NCBI GenBank assembly: GCA_001897355.1
Contig: MKST01000007.1
Span: forward strand, 480,719-544,718
Reading direction: 5' to 3'
DNA: 64,000 nucleotides
From: Solirubrobacterales bacterium 67-14
GTDB taxonomy: Bacteria > Actinomycetota > Thermoleophilia > Solirubrobacterales > 70-9
Below the pieces are notes generated by a model, which saw only the letters and a list, made by a program, of their open reading frames with translations, was not told where the DNA came from and did not search any database. Numbering within the stretch: the stretch's first letter is position 1; each line of letters starts with the position of its first letter. Positions 61,880 to 64,000 of the stretch are shown here, piece by piece. Made by a program: the position numbers and the translations under genes.

Positions 61880-63433
61880 TCACGAAGCATACAGCCCGTG
61901 AAAACCGAAGGGGATGTGATGTGGCACCGAAGCCCGGGCGATTTCCTCCATATTTCGGGCGTCGAGGACCAGCAGACCCGATTTCCGCCTGCGCCCGTCG
62001 AGCACGACCGAGAGCAGCACACCGTCATCTTCGGATTTCGCCCCGGGCCTTGGCACGAAGACCGGCTCGCCCGGATAGACGCCCCATTCCCGCCAGATCC
62101 GTGACTCGCCCTTCTTCACGTCGGCCTTGACCAGCTGGTCGATGAAACCGCTCGAGCCCTTTCGCAGCCCGACCCCGTAGGCGTACCGGTAGTGCCGCCC
62201 GTTGACCCGGTCGTAGTTCTTCTGAGGCAGTTCGATGTAGGTCTCGATCAGGTCCCGCTGAGTCATCTTGCCGTTCGAGATCTTGATCTCGAAGCGCCGG
62301 TAGCGGGCCTGCGGCACCTTGTTCCCGGCCCGGATCTTCTTCAGGTAGAGCGCGTCGATCACCCCGGCGTCCTTGTGGGCACAGACGTCGATGACCACCT
62401 TGCCGTCCCGCTGGTAGGCGTTGATGTGGTGGAAGGCGAAGAAGGGGTCGGTCTCGACCGTGCGGGCCACCCCGCCACGCTTGCGGTCGACCAGGATGAT
62501 CTGCGTCGGTTCCTCTCCCTGCCACTCGAAGTTGGTGATGATCGGGCCGCGGTCGGGGCTGAGGAACTTCGCCAGGTTGAACCGGTAGGGCTGGGCGACG
62601 ATCACCACGTAGCGGCGGGTCAGGCCGAAGGAGTGGAGGTAGCCGGGCATCGATTGCGGGACGAAGGCGAGCTCGCGCCGCCTGCCGTTCTTCTCGGAGA
62701 CGATCCGCAGGCCGCTGGGCGGCACCAGTTCGACCTCGTAGCTGAAGCGCTCCCGGGTTTCGGGATCGAAGTGCGGGTGCGCGGTACCGAGGCGGCCCTG
62801 CATCTGCTCGGCATCGCCGATGCCCATCGTGTTGAGGAACTTCGGGTTGAAGCGGACCGGGATCGGGATCTCGGTGTGGGCCCGGAACTGGCCGGCCAGC
62901 TTCTCGATCGAGACGTTCGCATTCGGGATCCGCCCCAGCACCGGCAGGGTCGAGACGCCGGAGAAGATCTGGCGGCAGGGGTCGGGGGCCGGGTCGGTGG
63001 CCAGCTCGGAGAACTTGATCCGCCCCTCCCGCTGCCAGGCCCAGTACTGGCTGGAACGCAGGAAGCGGTTGCGGTAGCTGACCTTGCCGCCGTGGAAGGA
63101 GAAGGCGTGAAGCATCGCCAGACCGTCGAACCAGTGGTTGAACTTCTCCTCGCCGATCTCGAAGAGCGCGGGGCCGTTGCGGAGCAGAGTGCCGGTCAGC
63201 CATTTCGGCAGCTTGCCGTCGAGGTCGATCCGGGGCAGATGGGTCTCGCGCTCCAGCGACTTGAAGGCGAGGTTGAAACCGGGCCGGCGCAGCTTGCCGT
63301 GCGGGTCGGCAAGCGCCTGGCCGATGCCGAGCGGACCGCTCGGCGCAAGCGCCCCGGCGGCAGCCAACCCGGCCGCCACCTTCGACCCCTCAACCAACAA
63401 CTCTCGTCGAGTCTTCGACGAACTCTCTCCCAT
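61880..63433 (-). CDS. Carotenoid oxygenase (retinal pigment epithelium membrane-protein family), Tat-exported
   Basis: This encodes 517 residues from ATG 63433. The N-terminus has a twin-arginine motif (TRRELLVEGSK) followed by a hydrophobic stretch, giving a Tat signal. The seven-bladed propeller of carotenoid cleavage dioxygenases is indicated by the four iron-binding His contexts TAHPHFDPE, GYLHSFGL, FAFHHINAY and FGFHGLYA at the end. Such enzymes split carotenoids or stilbenes with O2 and Fe(II). It is convergent neither with nor overlapped by the GGDEF gene; 99 bases lie between them. Substrate unknown. Confidence 0.88.
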   Translation of the reverse strand: MGESSSKTRRELLVEGSKVAAGLAAAGALAPSGPLGIGQALADPHGKLRRPGFNLAFKSLERETHLPRIDLDGKLPKWLTGTLLRNGPALFEIGEEKFNHWFDGLAMLHAFSFHGGKVSYRNRFLRSSQYWAWQREGRIKFSELATDPAPDPCRQIFSGVSTLPVLGRIPNANVSIEKLAGQFRAHTEIPIPVRFNPKFLNTMGIGDAEQMQGRLGTAHPHFDPETRERFSYEVELVPPSGLRIVSEKNGRRRELAFVPQSMPGYLHSFGLTRRYVVIVAQPYRFNLAKFLSPDRGPIITNFEWQGEEPTQIILVDRKRGGVARTVETDPFFAFHHINAYQRDGKVVIDVCAHKDAGVIDALYLKKIRAGNKVPQARYRRFEIKISNGKMTQRDLIETYIELPQKNYDRVNGRHYRYAYGVGLRKGSSGFIDQLVKADVKKGESRIWREWGVYPGEPVFVPRPGAKSEDDGVLLSVVLDGRRRKSGLLVLDARNMEEIARASVPHHIPFGFHGLYAS

Positions 63434-63479
63434 GACGAGATGGTACCGGCAGAGCCGGCCCATCTATCTATTGATTCTG

Positions 63480-63526
63480 TGGGCCGGCGGGTTCCTTTTG
63501 GCATCCGGCGCAGACCGGATGCCGTG
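63480..63526 (-). terminator. Copy 2 of the conserved intergenic hairpin element
   Basis: Minus-strand hairpin with arms GGCATCCGG and CCGGATGCC and a trailing AGGAACCCGCCGGCCCA block, essentially the same element as at 17484-17530. Here it follows the stop of the GGDEF gene. Stem bases differ in a compensated way (G-C instead of A-T pairs), which supports a conserved RNA structure. Confidence 0.6.
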
Positions 63527-63532
63527 CAGATA

Positions 63533-64000
63533 TCAAGAGCGCCTGGAGGCGCTCTTGTCGGTGTAGAGCTCCGCGTCGGCACGATCGACGCAGGCCTGGA
63601 GCTCTTCACCAGGGGCGAGTTGTGCAACCCCGTATGACCAGTCGACGGGAGAAACTTCCTTGAGAACTCCCATCATCTGTCGTGCATCATCCGAATCGCT
63701 GCCGGCTAACACCAGCAGAAACTCGTCCCCACCTATGCGGGCCAGAACATCGCTGTCGGGGACTACCCCGGCCCAATTCTCGGCGCATTGCCGCAAGATC
63801 CGATCGCCCTGGGAGTGGCCCTCCCGGTCGTTTATTTCCTTGAAGGAGTCGAGGTCGATGTGGACGATCGTCAGTGGATGACCGAATCGCCGACAGAGCG
63901 TGACCACCCGTTCGCATTCGGCCATCAGGCCCACCCGGTTCAGGAGCCCGGTCACGGGATCGGTCGTCGCCGTCGATCGAATCGACTCGTCGACTCGCAG
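63533..64000 (-). CDS. GGDEF-domain diguanylate cyclase, N-terminus cut by window edge
   Basis: The frame is open from the stop at 63533 to the right edge of the window; the visible 155 residues cover a whole GGDEF domain. The opening STATTDPVTGLLNRVGL is the usual linker to the domain; HIDLDSFKEINDREGHSQGD holds the metal Asp, and RIGGDEFLLVLAG the catalytic GGDEF. It should make cyclic di-GMP. The N-terminal sensor lies beyond the window. It ends in a hairpin that overlaps its stop codon. Confidence 0.85.
   Translation of the reverse strand: MRVDESIRSTATTDPVTGLLNRVGLMAECERVVTLCRRFGHPLTIVHIDLDSFKEINDREGHSQGDRILRQCAENWAGVVPDSDVLARIGGDEFLLVLAGSDSDDARQMMGVLKEVSPVDWSYGVAQLAPGEELQACVDRADAELYTDKSASRRS
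63534..63557 (-). terminator. Hairpin overlapping the end of the GGDEF gene
   Basis: Arms CAAGAGCGCC and GGCGCTCTTG with a four-base loop cover the last codons and the TGA of the GGDEF gene. A second hairpin (63480-63526) follows, so there are two terminator-like structures in tandem. Confidence 0.55.

Overview
This is a GC-rich, densely coded bacterial window with the character of a high-GC Actinobacteriota, most likely the Thermoleophilia/Solirubrobacterales. That assignment is inferred from gene content, not from a marker gene. The clues are several secreted proteins ending in CARDB-like, lysine-rich tails, a secreted collagen/C1q-like protein of the kind common in that group, ECF sigma factors with membrane-anchored low-complexity tails, many GTG/TTG starts, likely leaderless transcripts, and a Gram-positive-type LexA box. 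I found no rRNA, tRNA, CRISPR array, insertion sequence or prophage.

Layout. 1-7.4 kb: a minus-strand array of exported proteins (CocE-like hydrolase cut by the window edge, a CARDB protein, an FG-GAP protein, a small secreted protein), several separated by strong hairpins. 7.7-12.9 kb: an ECF sigma factor divergent from a three-gene unit (SAM methyltransferase, a 20-residue peptide gene, a ThiF/MccB-like adenylyltransferase), then two paralogous ArsR-like regulators, an Xre-like regulator and a 77-residue gene behind a LexA-type SOS box. 13-17.3 kb: an alkanesulfonate operon (ssuC-ssuA-ssuB-ssuD). 17.5-26 kb: glutathionyl-hydroquinone reductase family enzyme, secreted CARDB protein, an SsuE-like FMN reductase coupled to a flavin-reductase/FAD fusion protein, a LivJ-like lipoprotein coupled to a DUF4239-like membrane protein, and an arylsulfotransferase-like protein. 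26-34 kb: two DHA2-type MFS exporters, haloalkane dehalogenase, TetR regulator, DsbA/FrnE-like oxidoreductase, SCP2-type thiolase. 34-48.7 kb: C1q-like protein, SulP transporter with an ArsR repressor, MarC, EttA, UspA, OafA-like acyltransferase, LtrA, a crotonase, a saccharopine-dehydrogenase-like reductase, an alpha/beta hydrolase, ThpR, and a luciferase-like/hemerythrin fusion. 48.8-55 kb: two long paralogous proteins with C-terminal cupredoxin sites and a third, small cupredoxin, around a carboxyltransferase gene. 55-64 kb: SQR-like flavoprotein, VOC protein with a shortened AraC regulator, tailed ECF sigma factor, secreted calcium-binding protein, MurB, HD-GYP phosphodiesterase with a similar tail, Tat-exported carotenoid oxygenase and a GGDEF protein cut by the window edge.

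How they work together. Most of the window is ordinary accessory chromosome: sulfur scavenging (ssu genes, flavin reductases, possibly SulP and the sulfotransferase-like protein), detoxification and export, and cell-surface proteins. The most promising candidate for an undescribed system is 8.2-10.2 kb. A tiny gene with a near-perfect Shine-Dalgarno overlaps the start of a MccB-like E1 enzyme that carries an N-terminal region resembling a peptide-binding winged helix, and a methyltransferase lies just upstream. This arrangement looks like a minimal modified-peptide (RiPP) locus.
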